From RH-AL1 sp964247745 (lineage in GTDB: Bacteria; Pseudomonadota; Alphaproteobacteria; Rhizobiales; Beijerinckiaceae), in contig CAXTVT010000008.1 of the NCBI GenBank assembly GCA_964247745.1, forward strand, positions 1 through 64,000: a stretch of 64,000 nt of DNA. Reading direction: 5' to 3'. A program made the position numbers and the translations under genes. This document shows positions 43,499-52,631 of the stretch, in pieces. Each line of letters opens with the position of its first letter. Position 1 is the first letter of the stretch. The notes under the pieces are model-generated. The model did no database searches and was not told the origin of the DNA. It saw nothing but the letters and a program-made list of their open reading frames with translations.

Positions 43499-44110
43499 TT
43501 GGAAACCCGCGCGTGGGTGCGGCTGCCTTCGGGCAAGCGGCTCGATCTGCTGCATCCTACGCCGTTCGACTGGGACGACGGCGACCTCGCGATCGGTCTC
43601 GCCCGCACCTATCGCTGGGGCGGTCATTCGGCGTGGCCGCTGCCGCTCTCGGTCGCGCAGCATTCGCTGCTGGTGCTCGCCATGTACCGCCGCGCCGCAC
43701 GCTCCGATCCGGCGGCGGAGCTGCGCGAACTGCTCCACGACGCCGACGAGGGACTGCTGGGCTTCGATTGCATCTCGGTCGTCAAGCCGTTCCTGGGCGA
43801 GGCGTTTCGCGCGCTGACCGTCGACCTGCAGCGGGCGGTGGCGATCCGCTACCGTGTCGCCGCCTTCGATCCCGCGGCATTGAAGGCTCACAAGCGCGCC
43901 GACCGGATCGCCGCCGCTTCGGAAGCCATGCATGTCGTGGGCTGGACGCGCGCCGAGGTCCGCCACACGCTGCGCATCCCGTTCGAGCCGCTCGCAGCCG
44001 ATCCGCTCGTGCCGATCTACGGCGGTACGCCCTGGGAGCCGTGGCCTCCGGCGTCCGCGGCGGAACGCTTTCTCGCCGAACTCCAGACGCTGTGCCGGGC
44101 CCGGGTCTGA
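43499..44110 (+). CDS. HD-domain phosphohydrolase (YfbR-like)
   Basis: 203 aa from the TTG at 43499, with AGGGAG 7 nt upstream. A longer frame from ATG at 43388 adds Arg-rich residues unlike the family. The layout ETRAWVRLPSGKRLDLLHP, then LSVAQHSLLVLAMY (metal His) and ELLHDADEGLLGF (HD pair) fits HD hydrolases related to YfbR 5'-nucleotidases. Activity on deoxynucleotides is likely but not certain. It is divergent from yajC. Confidence 0.82.
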   Translation: METRAWVRLPSGKRLDLLHPTPFDWDDGDLAIGLARTYRWGGHSAWPLPLSVAQHSLLVLAMYRRAARSDPAAELRELLHDADEGLLGFDCISVVKPFLGEAFRALTVDLQRAVAIRYRVAAFDPAALKAHKRADRIAAASEAMHVVGWTRAEVRHTLRIPFEPLAADPLVPIYGGTPWEPWPPASAAERFLAELQTLCRARV

Positions 44111-44173
44111 GGCGGCCGGAGGCGCTTGAAAGCATCGGCGGGCTGTGACACGTCTCCGGCCGGGAGCCTCGCC

Positions 44174-44698
44174 TTGTCCAGCATCCACGTCTGTCCCCTC
44201 TCGCAGATCCCGACCACCGTCCGTGCGAGCGGGGCGCGCAGCATGGTGACTCTCATCAGCGCCGGAACGGAGGTCGTGCGACCGCTCGAGATCGACGAGA
44301 GCCGCCATCTCTACGTGGCGATGTCGGACATCGTGCTCGCGATGGACGGCGAGATCCTTCCCGACGAAAGCCATGTCGCAGACATCGTCGATTTCATCCG
44401 CGGCTGGGACCGCTCCGCGCCGGTCGTCATCCACTGCTACGCGGGCGTCAGCCGTTCGACGGCGGCCGCCTTCATTGCCGCGTGCCTTCTCGACGAGACC
44501 CGTAGCGAGATGTCGATCGCGCGGGATATCCGCGAGCGCTCGCCGACGGCGACGCCCAATGCGTTGATGGTGAAGATCGCCGACCGCCTCCTCGGCCGTG
44601 ATGGCCGGATGATCGATGCCGTGCGCTCGATCGGCCGCGGCGCCGACTGCTACGAGGGCGTTCCGTTTTCGCTCGACCTTGCCCGGAGGGCGGCATGA
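44174..44698 (+). CDS. Tyrosine/dual-specificity phosphatase family protein
   Basis: 174 aa from TTG at 44174 (MSSIHVCPLSQIPTTVRASG), with GGGAG 7 nt upstream; a TTG at 44126 gives a longer but less family-like N-terminus. The Cys-phosphatase P-loop is HCYAGVSRST, with nucleophile C88 and R94 (C-x5-R). The general-acid Asp is probably in the preceding SDIVLAMDGE segment. The substrate is unknown. It overlaps xseB by 4 nt. Confidence 0.85.
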   Translation: MSSIHVCPLSQIPTTVRASGARSMVTLISAGTEVVRPLEIDESRHLYVAMSDIVLAMDGEILPDESHVADIVDFIRGWDRSAPVVIHCYAGVSRSTAAAFIAACLLDETRSEMSIARDIRERSPTATPNALMVKIADRLLGRDGRMIDAVRSIGRGADCYEGVPFSLDLARRAA

Positions 44699-44943
44699 GC
44701 GAGCCGTCGTCCGATATCGCGACAATGCCCTTCGAGGCGGCGATGAAGGAGCTCGAATCCATCGTCGACCGGCTCGAGAAAGGCCAAGTGGCGCTCGAGG
44801 AGTCGATCGCGATCTACGAGCGAGGCGAGTTGCTCAAGACCCATTGCGACAGCCTCTTGAAGAGCGCGGAGGCGCGCATCGAGAAGATCACGCTGTCGCG
44901 GGACGGCAAGCCGACTGGCACCGTCCCGCTCGACGTCGAGTGA
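44695..44943 (+). CDS. xseB: Exodeoxyribonuclease VII small subunit
   Basis: 82 aa, helical protein that binds the large subunit XseA. The family pattern MPFEAAMKELESIVDRLEKG with LEESIAIYERGELLKTHC is complete. xseA is not in the window. It is coupled to the phosphatase gene by an ATGA overlap and ends 8 nt from the convergent DUF3072 gene. Confidence 0.95.
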   Translation: MSEPSSDIATMPFEAAMKELESIVDRLEKGQVALEESIAIYERGELLKTHCDSLLKSAEARIEKITLSRDGKPTGTVPLDVE

Positions 44944-44950
44944 CGTTCGG

Positions 44951-45175
44951 CTAGCCCTTGGCGAGCCCGGCCTCTCCGCGCAGCGCGTCGATGCGCTTGG
45001 ACGCCTCGGCCTTGCTGAGACCTTCCTCGAAGGTGCCGCCGGTCTGCTCGGTCAACGTCTTCAGATAGGAGGCTTGGGCACCCGTCATGGGCTCGTCGCC
45101 CGTGGTCCAATTGTCGGGATCCTTCACCGTGTTGCTGTTGGGCGCCGGGTCTGTCTTGGGATTGTGATCTGTCAT
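44951..45175 (-). CDS. DUF3072 domain protein
   Basis: 74 aa. The start ATG at 45175 (MTDHNPKTDPAPNSNT) has GGAG about 7 nt upstream. The domain core DNWTTGDEPMTGAQASYLKT, followed by LTEQTGGTFEEGLSKAEASKRID, matches DUF3072, a short family of unknown function that resembles the SAP/Rho-N-like helix-extended-loop-helix. It is acidic and soluble. A GTTC-N7-GTTC sequence lies 13 nt upstream. Confidence 0.82.
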   Translation of the reverse strand: MTDHNPKTDPAPNSNTVKDPDNWTTGDEPMTGAQASYLKTLTEQTGGTFEEGLSKAEASKRIDALRGEAGLAKG

Positions 45176-45187
45176 CGTGTTCTCCAC

Positions 45188-45202
45188 GTTCCGGCAATGT
45201 TC
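45188..45202. promoter_or_regulatory. GTTC-N7-GTTC sequence (possible LexA-type site)
   Basis: GTTCCGGCAATGTTC matches the alphaproteobacterial SOS-box pattern GTTC-N7-GTTC. It is only 13 nt from the DUF3072 start, close for an operator, and such an 8-base match is expected about twice by chance in a window of this size. Confidence 0.2.
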
Positions 45203-45344
45203 CAGCCGGCTGCTGGTTGCCACCGAGCCTGTGGACGACGGCGTCGCACGATGCCGCCGATCGAATCCGTTGACGGAAGGCATGCCGACACGGCCTAGTC
45301 GGCTCGAGACGGCCTTCGCGCGGGCTCCGACACGGAGGTGACCA

Positions 45345-45734
45345 TTGCCGGCATCGGGACTGACGCATTGCAACGCCTGCCGTTTCTGGGAGCACGGCGT
45401 CGTCGAAGGCGCCTGCCGCCGTCACGCGCCGGGCACGTCGGAACGCTCCTACGACGTCGCGCGATGGCCCGAGACGCGCTCGCTCGACGGCTGCGGCGAA
45501 GGCGAGCCGGCGAACGCCTCCGAGAAGGGCCAGGTCTGCCGCAGCTGCGCCTTCTGGCATCGGCCGGGTCACGGTATCGATCCGCCGCGACGCAGCGACC
45601 GGTTCGGCACCTGGTGGAGCGAGGCCGGCTTCTGTCGGCGCTACGCGCCGCGGCCCGGCACCGACATCGGAACGCATGCGTTCTGGCGCGCGACGAACGC
45701 CGCCGACCATTGTTTCGACGGCCGGCCGGCCTGA
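45345..45734 (+). CDS. Tandem four-cysteine module protein
   Basis: 129 aa from a TTG start with a near-ideal GGAGG Shine-Dalgarno 6 nt upstream. Eight cysteines form two modules: C9, C12, C24, C50 and C65, C68, C97, C123. Both follow CxxC-x(n)-C-x25-C, with GACRRHAPG and GFCRRYAPR around the third cysteine. The single-module protein at 13145-13351 shares the exact x25 spacing. Metal or Fe-S binding is likely but unproven. It has no signal peptide. It precedes the UbiH-like gene by about 50 nt. Confidence 0.8.
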   Translation: MPASGLTHCNACRFWEHGVVEGACRRHAPGTSERSYDVARWPETRSLDGCGEGEPANASEKGQVCRSCAFWHRPGHGIDPPRRSDRFGTWWSEAGFCRRYAPRPGTDIGTHAFWRATNAADHCFDGRPA

Positions 45735-45786
45735 GGCCGAGACCATTCGCCCGCTTGCCGCAGCCGGCCAAGCGGCCGATGTGCGG

Positions 45787-47043
45787 ATGGCCCGCCCGCA
45801 AGCGCCGAGATCGTTCGTGACCCAAGAGCCCGTCTCCTCCAAGCTCGCGACCTACGACATCATCGTATCCGGCGCGGGCGCCGCGGGGCTGGCCGCCACG
45901 GTGGCGCTGGCTGGCGCCGGCTTCACGGTGCTCTGCGCGGGCAAGTCCGACATGGCGCCGAACGGCCGCACCGTCGCGTTGTTCGAGGGCTCGTTGCGCT
46001 TCCTGCGCGAAATCGGCGTCTGGCACCGTTTCGCCGGCATCGCACAGATGATCCGGGCGATCCGGCTCATCGACGACACGGGACTGCGCGTGCCGGTGCC
46101 GCCGCTGACGCTGGAGGCTGCCGAGATCGACCTCGCCGCGCTCGGTGCGAACGTCGAAAATCACCGGCTCGTCGCCGGATTGCTTGCCGAGGCGGAGAGC
46201 CTGCCCACGGTGACGCTGACGGGCACCTTCCTGAACGCGATCTCGTACGAGGCCGATCGCGTCTTGGTCCGCGATGACGCCGGCTTGGCGGCCAGCGCGC
46301 GTCTCCTCGTGGCCGCCGACGGGCGCAAGTCGCCGGCTCGGCTGGCCGCCGGCATCGGCGCACGCGCCTGGAGCTACCCCCAGATCGCCCTGACCGCCAT
46401 CCTCGGCCACCGCAAGCCGCACGGTGGCCTATCGACCGAGTTCCACACCCGCGGCGGCCCCTGCACGATCGTTCCGCTCCAGGGCACGGCCGAGCACCCG
46501 CATCGCTCCTCTCTGGTCTGGCTGATGACCCCGACCGAGGCGGAGCGGCGGCGGACTCTCTCCGACGCGGCTTTGGCGCTGGAACTCCAGCACGCCACGC
46601 GCTCGATCGTCGGGCGCATCACCTTCGAGCCGGCGCGCGGCGGGTTCCCGATGGGCGGCCTCAAGGTCACCCGGCTGATCGCTCCACGGCTCGCGCTGGT
46701 CGGCGAGGCGGCCCACGCCTTCCCCCCATTGGCGGCGCAGGGTCTCAACCTCAGCCTCCGCGACATCGCGCAGTTGCGCGTGGTGCTGGAGGAGGCACGC
46801 GACGCAGGCCTGGACATCGGCGCGGTCGAAGCGCTGCGGCCCTACGAGCGCGCCCGCCGCCGCGACATCACCGTGCGCACCGATTCCGTCGACATCCTCA
46901 ACCGCACCATCATGACCGATTTCGCCCCGGTGGACGTCGCGCGCGGGATCGGCGCGATCGCCCTGCGGCTCGTCGGCCCGCTGCGGCGCGCCGTTCTGCG
47001 CGAAGGCATCCTTCCGCCGGGTCCGGTGCGCGCCTCGCTTTGA
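45787..47043 (+). CDS. UbiH/UbiF/COQ6-family FAD monooxygenase
   Basis: About 418 aa from ATG at 45787; GTG at 45817 is an alternative. Aromatic-ring hydroxylase fold: FAD-binding YDIIVSGAGAAGLAATVALAGAG, NAD(P)H/FAD region RLLVAADGRKSPAR and the C-terminal flavin motif LVGEAAHAFPPLAAQGLNLSLRD, which is characteristic of ubiquinone hydroxylases. It probably hydroxylates the ubiquinone ring at one position; which one cannot be told from sequence alone. It is membrane-associated in the family but has no helix here. Confidence 0.88.
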   Translation: MARPQAPRSFVTQEPVSSKLATYDIIVSGAGAAGLAATVALAGAGFTVLCAGKSDMAPNGRTVALFEGSLRFLREIGVWHRFAGIAQMIRAIRLIDDTGLRVPVPPLTLEAAEIDLAALGANVENHRLVAGLLAEAESLPTVTLTGTFLNAISYEADRVLVRDDAGLAASARLLVAADGRKSPARLAAGIGARAWSYPQIALTAILGHRKPHGGLSTEFHTRGGPCTIVPLQGTAEHPHRSSLVWLMTPTEAERRRTLSDAALALELQHATRSIVGRITFEPARGGFPMGGLKVTRLIAPRLALVGEAAHAFPPLAAQGLNLSLRDIAQLRVVLEEARDAGLDIGAVEALRPYERARRRDITVRTDSVDILNRTIMTDFAPVDVARGIGAIALRLVGPLRRAVLREGILPPGPVRASL

Positions 47044-47162
47044 CACGATCCATCTTGGATCCGGCTCGATGCCGCCATCGTGATGAAATGGCTGATGCGC
47101 GAATGGCGGGCAGCCGCGCGCGTCGCGAGGCGGTATGGTCGAGCTTATCCCGGAGGTGCCCC

Positions 47163-47780
47163 GTGCCGACACTACGCCCTACCCTGCTCACCTTTGCTGC
47201 CGTCCTCGCGATAGCCACGCCGACGCCACTGCCGGCGCAGGACAACAAGACCGAACCGGCCAAGATCGAGGCCGGTCGCTACGTCGTCGAACCCAATCAC
47301 ACGCAGGTGCATTTCGATGTGCTGCACATGGGCTTCAGCTACTACGAGGGCCGCTTCTCCGGCGTGTCCGGCTCGCTCACGCTCGATCCGAAGGATGCGG
47401 CCGGCAGCAGCGTCGAGATCGCCGTGCCTGTCGCCTCGGTCTCGACGACCAGCGCCAAGCTCGACGAGGAGTTGAAGGCCGCCGACTGGCTCGATGCCGC
47501 CAAGTTCCCGACCATGTCCTTCAAGTCGACGGCGGTGACGCCGGCTGGCGAGGGAGAGGCCGACGTCGCCGGTGATCTCACCCTCCACGGCGTGACCAAG
47601 CCGCTGACGCTGCACGTCAAGTTCGTCGGCGCGGGCGTCAACCCGCTCGATCACAAGTTCACCGCCGGCTTCGCCATCTCCGGCAGCCTGAAGCGCAGCG
47701 ACTTCGGCGTGGCCAAATACGTGCCGATGATCGGCGACGAGGTCGAGATGGAGATCAACGGCGCCTTCGAGAAGCCTTAG
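47163..47780 (+). CDS. YceI-family secreted lipocalin-like protein
   Basis: 205 aa from GTG at 47163, supported by a GGAGG Shine-Dalgarno at 7 nt. An N-terminal signal peptide ends at TPLPAQ (about residue 25). The mature part is a YceI barrel: YVVEPNHTQVHFDVLHMGFS, LKAADWLDAAKFPTMSFKST and GDLTLHGVTKPLTL. YceI proteins bind polyisoprenoid-like lipids in the periplasm; a link to quinone chemistry with the upstream hydroxylase is only suggestive. It overlaps the end of the pyrC-like gene by 4 nt. Confidence 0.92.
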   Translation: MPTLRPTLLTFAAVLAIATPTPLPAQDNKTEPAKIEAGRYVVEPNHTQVHFDVLHMGFSYYEGRFSGVSGSLTLDPKDAAGSSVEIAVPVASVSTTSAKLDEELKAADWLDAAKFPTMSFKSTAVTPAGEGEADVAGDLTLHGVTKPLTLHVKFVGAGVNPLDHKFTAGFAISGSLKRSDFGVAKYVPMIGDEVEMEINGAFEKP

Positions 47781-49078
47781 GCCTGGAACACCGGCTCGCC
47801 GGCGACCAGCGTCAGCTTCACCCTGCCCTCCATGCGCGCGCCATCGAACGGCGTGTTCTTGCAGCGCGAGCGCAGCGTCGAGGGATCCACCACGAAGGGC
47901 TCGTCGGGGTCGAAGCGGATCAGGTCGGCCGGAGCACCGGTTTCGAGCCGCCCCTGCGGCACGCGCAGGATCTCGGCCGGCCTCGACGACATCGCACGCA
48001 TCAGTTTCGGCAGGCTGACGTGACCGGCCGTGACGAGACGCAGCGCCGCCGGCAGCATGGTCTCGAGGCCGACGGCGCCGGCCTCGGCTTCGGCGAACGG
48101 CAGGCGCTTCACCTCGACGTCCTGCGGATCGTGATCCGACACGATGCAGTCGACGAGGCCCGACGCGACGCCTTCGCACAGGGCCAGCCGGTCCTCCTCC
48201 CGTCGCAGCGGCGGTGCCAGCTTGAGGAACGTGCGGTAGTCGCCGATGTCGTTCTCGTTCAGCGTCAGGTGGTTGATCGAGGTGGCGCAGGTCACCGGCA
48301 GTCCGGCGGCCTTGGCCTTGGCGATGATCGCCAGCGAGTCGGCGGTGGTCACCATCGCGGCATGGTAGCGACAGCCCGTCAAAGCGACGAGGCGCATGTC
48401 GCGCTCGAGGACGATGGTCTCGGCCTCGCTCGGTATGCCCAGCAGGCCCAGCCGCGAGGCCAGTTCGCCCTCGTTCATGACGCCCTCGGCCGCGAGGTCG
48501 GGATCCTGCGCGAAATGGATGAGAAGCGCGTCGAAGTCGCGGGCGTAGACCATGGCCCGGCGCAGGATCAGCGCGTTGCGGATCGTGCGCGACCCCTCGG
48601 AGAACGCCACGGCGCCGGCCTGCTGGAGCAGGCCGATCTCGGCGAGGTCCGTCCCGCGCAATCCCTTGGTGATCGCTGCGCAGGGCAGGATGCGGACGGA
48701 CCCCGTGTCGCGGGCGCGCCGCAGCAGGAAATCGACCACGGCCGGATCGTCCACCGGTGGGTTCGTGTCGGGCAGCGCCAGGATCGAGGTGACGCCGCCG
48801 GCCGCCGCCGCCGCGGTGGCGGTGGCGATCGTCTCGCGGTACTCGGCGCCCGGCTCGCCGACGAAGGCGTGCAGGTCGACCAGCCCCGGTGCCACCACGT
48901 CGCCGCGGCACTCGATCGTGCGCGTGCCGGGCGGCAGGGTGGAAGCGGTGACGTCGGCACCCACCGCGCGGATGACGCCCTTCTCCACCAGTACCCCGCC
49001 GCGCGTCTCGATGCCGGCGGCGGGATCGACGAGGCGTGCGTCGATGAGGGCGAGGGCTTGGTTCGCGACGTTCGGCAT
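47777..49078 (-). CDS. pyrC: Dihydroorotase-like protein with degenerate metal site
   Basis: 433 aa, class-I dihydroorotase fold, transcribed after pyrB. The usual metal and substrate motif DxHxHxREPG reads DLHAFVGEPG, losing the second His and the Arg, and the metal Asp of the TDDG/SDDG segment reads AFSEGS. The later positions RYHAAMVTTAD and VSDHDPQD are kept. It therefore resembles the PyrB-associated inactive dihydroorotases (PyrX/PyrC'), which support aspartate transcarbamylase structure in Pseudomonas. A separate catalytic PyrC is expected elsewhere (inference). Confidence 0.85.
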   Translation of the reverse strand: MPNVANQALALIDARLVDPAAGIETRGGVLVEKGVIRAVGADVTASTLPPGTRTIECRGDVVAPGLVDLHAFVGEPGAEYRETIATATAAAAAGGVTSILALPDTNPPVDDPAVVDFLLRRARDTGSVRILPCAAITKGLRGTDLAEIGLLQQAGAVAFSEGSRTIRNALILRRAMVYARDFDALLIHFAQDPDLAAEGVMNEGELASRLGLLGIPSEAETIVLERDMRLVALTGCRYHAAMVTTADSLAIIAKAKAAGLPVTCATSINHLTLNENDIGDYRTFLKLAPPLRREEDRLALCEGVASGLVDCIVSDHDPQDVEVKRLPFAEAEAGAVGLETMLPAALRLVTAGHVSLPKLMRAMSSRPAEILRVPQGRLETGAPADLIRFDPDEPFVVDPSTLRSRCKNTPFDGARMEGRVKLTLVAGEPVFQA

Positions 49079-49214
49079 GGCGGCGTTATACCCGGCAGCG
49101 GCGCGGGCGACACCACGACCTTGCTACGCGTCGCATCCCCCGCCGCGGCTTTCCGAGATCCTACACCGCGGGTGACGGACGGTCTGCCGGTCAGAGGCTC
49201 ACGCTGAGGCGCAG

Positions 49215-49319
49215 GGTATCAACAACGCCGGCCAAGTCGTGGGATGGGAGGTGACGGCCGGCCGAACGCACGCTTTCGTCGCCACGCCGATGCCGGAGCC
49301 CAACGCGGGGACCAAGTAG
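49215..49319 (+). pseudogene. Fragment resembling a HAF-repeat / PEP-anchored protein
   Basis: A 34-codon frame reading GINNAGQVVGWEV...GRTHAFVATPMPEP before TAG at 49317. The INNAGQVVG and HAF elements are the hallmark of HAF extracellular repeats, often followed by a PEP-type C-terminus. No start or upstream repeats remain and the surroundings do not code in that frame. It is probably the surviving tail of a lost gene in the pyrB-pyrC spacer. Confidence 0.45.
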
Positions 49320-49387
49320 GATGCGCTCGCTGGCGACAGCGTGCGCGGAGCTCCTATGCGCGAGCGGCTACGCCGCGATGCCGCCGG

Positions 49388-49419
49388 ACGGCGAACGGCG
49401 AACGGCGAACGGCGAACGG
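49388..49419. repeat. Heptanucleotide tandem repeat (ACGGCGA)x4
   Basis: Four perfect copies of ACGGCGA followed by a partial ACGG, in the non-coding spacer between pyrB and the pyrC-like gene. The unit count is likely to vary between strains through slippage. Confidence 0.85.
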
Positions 49420-49455
49420 AAATCGCGAGAACTGCATTCATGGCTTCGGCCAACC

Positions 49456-50394
<939 letters not shown>

Positions 50395-50509
50395 GGACGC
50401 GAGGTCTATCGGCGAGCCATCGCTCCTTGTCAAAGCACGCCGCGGCGGGGTGGCCGATGCACCCCCGACGGTATCGCGCTATGGCTCTTGGGATCGGAGA
50501 CTGCCCTCA

Positions 50510-50920
50510 ATGTCCATCCTGCCAACCACCGTGGATATCGTCGTCGCCGACATGGGCCGCGCCCTCGCCTTCTACCGGGTGCTCGGGCTCGCGACGTCGG
50601 CCGACGACGCCGGCGCGGCGCAGGCCAACGTCTACACGCCCGGCGGCGCCACGCTGGGCTTCCTCACCGAGGCGCTGATGCGACAGGCCGATCCCTCGTG
50701 GGTCACGCCGGTCGGGCAGCGGGTCACGCTCGCCTGCCGCTGCGATTCGCCCGCCGAAGTGGACGCGATCTACGCCCGGGTCGCCGGGGCCGGCCATCCC
50801 GGCGTCAGGGAACCGTGGAATGCGCCGTGGGGCCAGCGCTACGCCTCGCTGCGCGATCCCGACGGCAATCGCGTCGACCTCTACGCGGCGACTGCCGCCG
50901 AGGGCGAGGAGCCGGCGTTA
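50510..50920 (+). CDS. VOC/glyoxalase-fold protein without its own stop codon
   Basis: From ATG at 50510 (MSILPTTVDIVVADMGRALA) the first about 130 residues form one vicinal-oxygen-chelate domain: FYRVLGLATSADDAG, GGATLGFLTEAL and the C-terminal RYASLRDPDGNRVDLYA. No in-frame stop follows the domain; the frame runs on antisense through the MFS gene to 52609. A TAG at 50919-50921 in the +1 frame lies just where the protein should end, so a one-base indel probably destroyed the original stop. The true end is therefore uncertain. Substrate unknown. Confidence 0.65.
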
Positions 50921-50923
50921 GCC

Positions 50924-52093
50924 TCACCGCGCGGCGCTGCGCACCAGCGGCGGCACGGCGACGACGAGGTAGAGCGCGATGAGACCGGCGACGGCGAGGA
51001 AGAAGCCGGCGGGAGGCACGAGGTCGAGGCCCGCGCCGATCACCGGCGGTCCCACCAGCATGCCGGCGGCGTAGGTCATGACGTAGGCCGAATTGGCGCT
51101 GGCGAGATCGGGCCCGCTGAATCGGGCGGAGAGCTCGCCGAGACCGACCGGGTACAACGCGCCGACGATCCCGCCCCAGAGCAGCAGCAGGACATCGAAC
51201 AGCCAGACGGTGCGCAGCCCGAGGACCGCCAGCAGCGCGGCGCCGGCGAGGCCGGCGAGCGCGAGCCCGACGAGCAGCCGGCGCCGATCCACGCGATCGG
51301 CGACGAGCCCGATCGGCAACTGGAGCGCGCTGTTGCCGACGATGAAGAGGCTGGCGAGAATGGCGCCCTGGGCGAGGCTCGCGCCGGCACGCAGCGCGTA
51401 GACCGGCAGCAGGCTCATGCCCGCCACCTCGATGGCACCGTGGAGCAGCGCCGCCAGCGTGGCGGCGGGTGCGGCCATGACGAAAAACAGGAATGTGCGG
51501 CGGCTGCGCGCCTCGAGCTGCGGCGCGCCGCGGGCGTTCAGCACCAGCGGGATCGTCGACAGCGCGAAGAGCGCGGCGGCGACCAGGAACGGCAGGTCGC
51601 CGGCGGTGCCGGTGACCGCGAGTACGAGAGGGCCGATGGCGAATCCGGCGGCGAGCGTCGTCACGTAGAGGCCGATGGCGAGGCCGCGCTTGCCCTCGGG
51701 CGTCGCGGTCGTGATCCAGAACTCGCTCAGCACGAACATGACGGTGACCGCCATGCCCTCGACGAAGCGCAGCGCCAGCCACGCTGTATAATCGTTCGTG
51801 ACGGTGAACAGCGCGAGCGATACCGCGCCGACCATCAGCGCCACGAAGAGCAGCCGTGCGACGCCCAGACGCCGCGCCGCCAGCGGGATGAAGGGACCGG
51901 ACGCGAGCGTCGCGACGCCGCCGGCCGCGGTGTTGAAGCCGATCGCGCGCGCGCTGAAGCCGGCGGCATCGAGGCGAACCGCGATCAACGCGATCGTGAG
52001 CGACAAGGCGCAGCCGACGATCGTGGCGACCGCGATCGCGCCAGCCACGGTACGTGCCACCGAGCCACGTGGCGGCGGTTCGAAGCCGGTCAA
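50924..52093 (-). CDS. Major facilitator superfamily transporter
   Basis: 389 aa with about 12 hydrophobic helices. The first is VAGAIAVATIVGCALSLTIA. The cytoplasmic loop 2-3 is short (PLAARRLGVAR) and the loop 8-9 carries DRVDRRRLLVG, the second-half MFS signature. The layout resembles YcaD-type transporters of unknown substrate. It ends 3 nt from the convergent glyoxalase-fold gene and follows DUF983 by 9 nt, probably in one unit. Confidence 0.9.
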   Translation of the reverse strand: MTGFEPPPRGSVARTVAGAIAVATIVGCALSLTIALIAVRLDAAGFSARAIGFNTAAGGVATLASGPFIPLAARRLGVARLLFVALMVGAVSLALFTVTNDYTAWLALRFVEGMAVTVMFVLSEFWITTATPEGKRGLAIGLYVTTLAAGFAIGPLVLAVTGTAGDLPFLVAAALFALSTIPLVLNARGAPQLEARSRRTFLFFVMAAPAATLAALLHGAIEVAGMSLLPVYALRAGASLAQGAILASLFIVGNSALQLPIGLVADRVDRRRLLVGLALAGLAGAALLAVLGLRTVWLFDVLLLLWGGIVGALYPVGLGELSARFSGPDLASANSAYVMTYAAGMLVGPPVIGAGLDLVPPAGFFLAVAGLIALYLVVAVPPLVRSAAR

Positions 52094-52102
52094 GGGCGGG
52101 CG

Positions 52103-52582
52103 TCAGGCCGCGGAGCGAACCGCCGTTTCGTCATGGTGCTCGCTCGGCCTGGCGGGGTCGGGAACGCGATGCGACGTCTCGAAACCATGCATGCGAAGCG
52201 CCCATTGGAACGCGATGAGCATGCTCTTGAACATGGGCAGAAGCCAGAGGCTCATCACGATCACGAGAGACGGCCACACCGCATAATGAAACGCCATCGG
52301 AAGGTTCGGCCAGAGATCGTCGACGACCAGCAGAGCCGCGACGAGCACATGCCCGACGACGAAGATCGTGACGTATTGCGGGAAATCGTCGGCGCGATGG
52401 TGGTGGAACTCCTCGCCGCAGGCGAGGCACGCGTCGTTGGACTTGAGATAGCCGCCCAGCACCCGGCCTTCGCCGCATGCCGGGCAGCGGTTGCGCAGCC
52501 CTCGCTTCAACGCGAGCTTCACGTCCCGCTTCGGCAACGGCATGCGCTCGCCGTCCGCCTCACCGAAGTATCCTGTATTCAT
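52103..52582 (-). CDS. DUF983 family membrane protein
   Basis: 159 aa from ATG at 52582 (MNTGYFGEADGERMPLP). A zinc-ribbon-like pair CPACGEGRV and CLACGEEF (about residues 32-56) is followed by two transmembrane helices, QYVTIFVVGHVLVAALLVV and VWPSLVIVMSLWLLPMF. DUF983 proteins often neighbour rnr and topA in alphaproteobacteria, as here; the function is unknown. It lies 49 nt after rnr on the same strand. Confidence 0.9.
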   Translation of the reverse strand: MNTGYFGEADGERMPLPKRDVKLALKRGLRNRCPACGEGRVLGGYLKSNDACLACGEEFHHHRADDFPQYVTIFVVGHVLVAALLVVDDLWPNLPMAFHYAVWPSLVIVMSLWLLPMFKSMLIAFQWALRMHGFETSHRVPDPARPSEHHDETAVRSAA

Positions 52583-52631
52583 GAACCGTCGCCCGCGGCG
52601 TCCCGATAGCCTTGTTCGTCTCGCTGCAAAC

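Larger units (their letters stand above)
49079..49455. other. 377-bp spacer splitting pyrB from the pyrC-like gene
   Basis: In relatives pyrB and pyrC are adjacent or overlapping. Here the spacer holds the HAF-like fragment (49215-49319) and the heptamer repeat (49388-49419). No complete gene, RNA or mobile-element end is recognised. Confidence 0.6.

Noticed and set aside
49388..49419. Heptamer repeats as a possible CRISPR array
   Set aside because: Contiguous identical 7-bp units without spacers; a simple tandem repeat.
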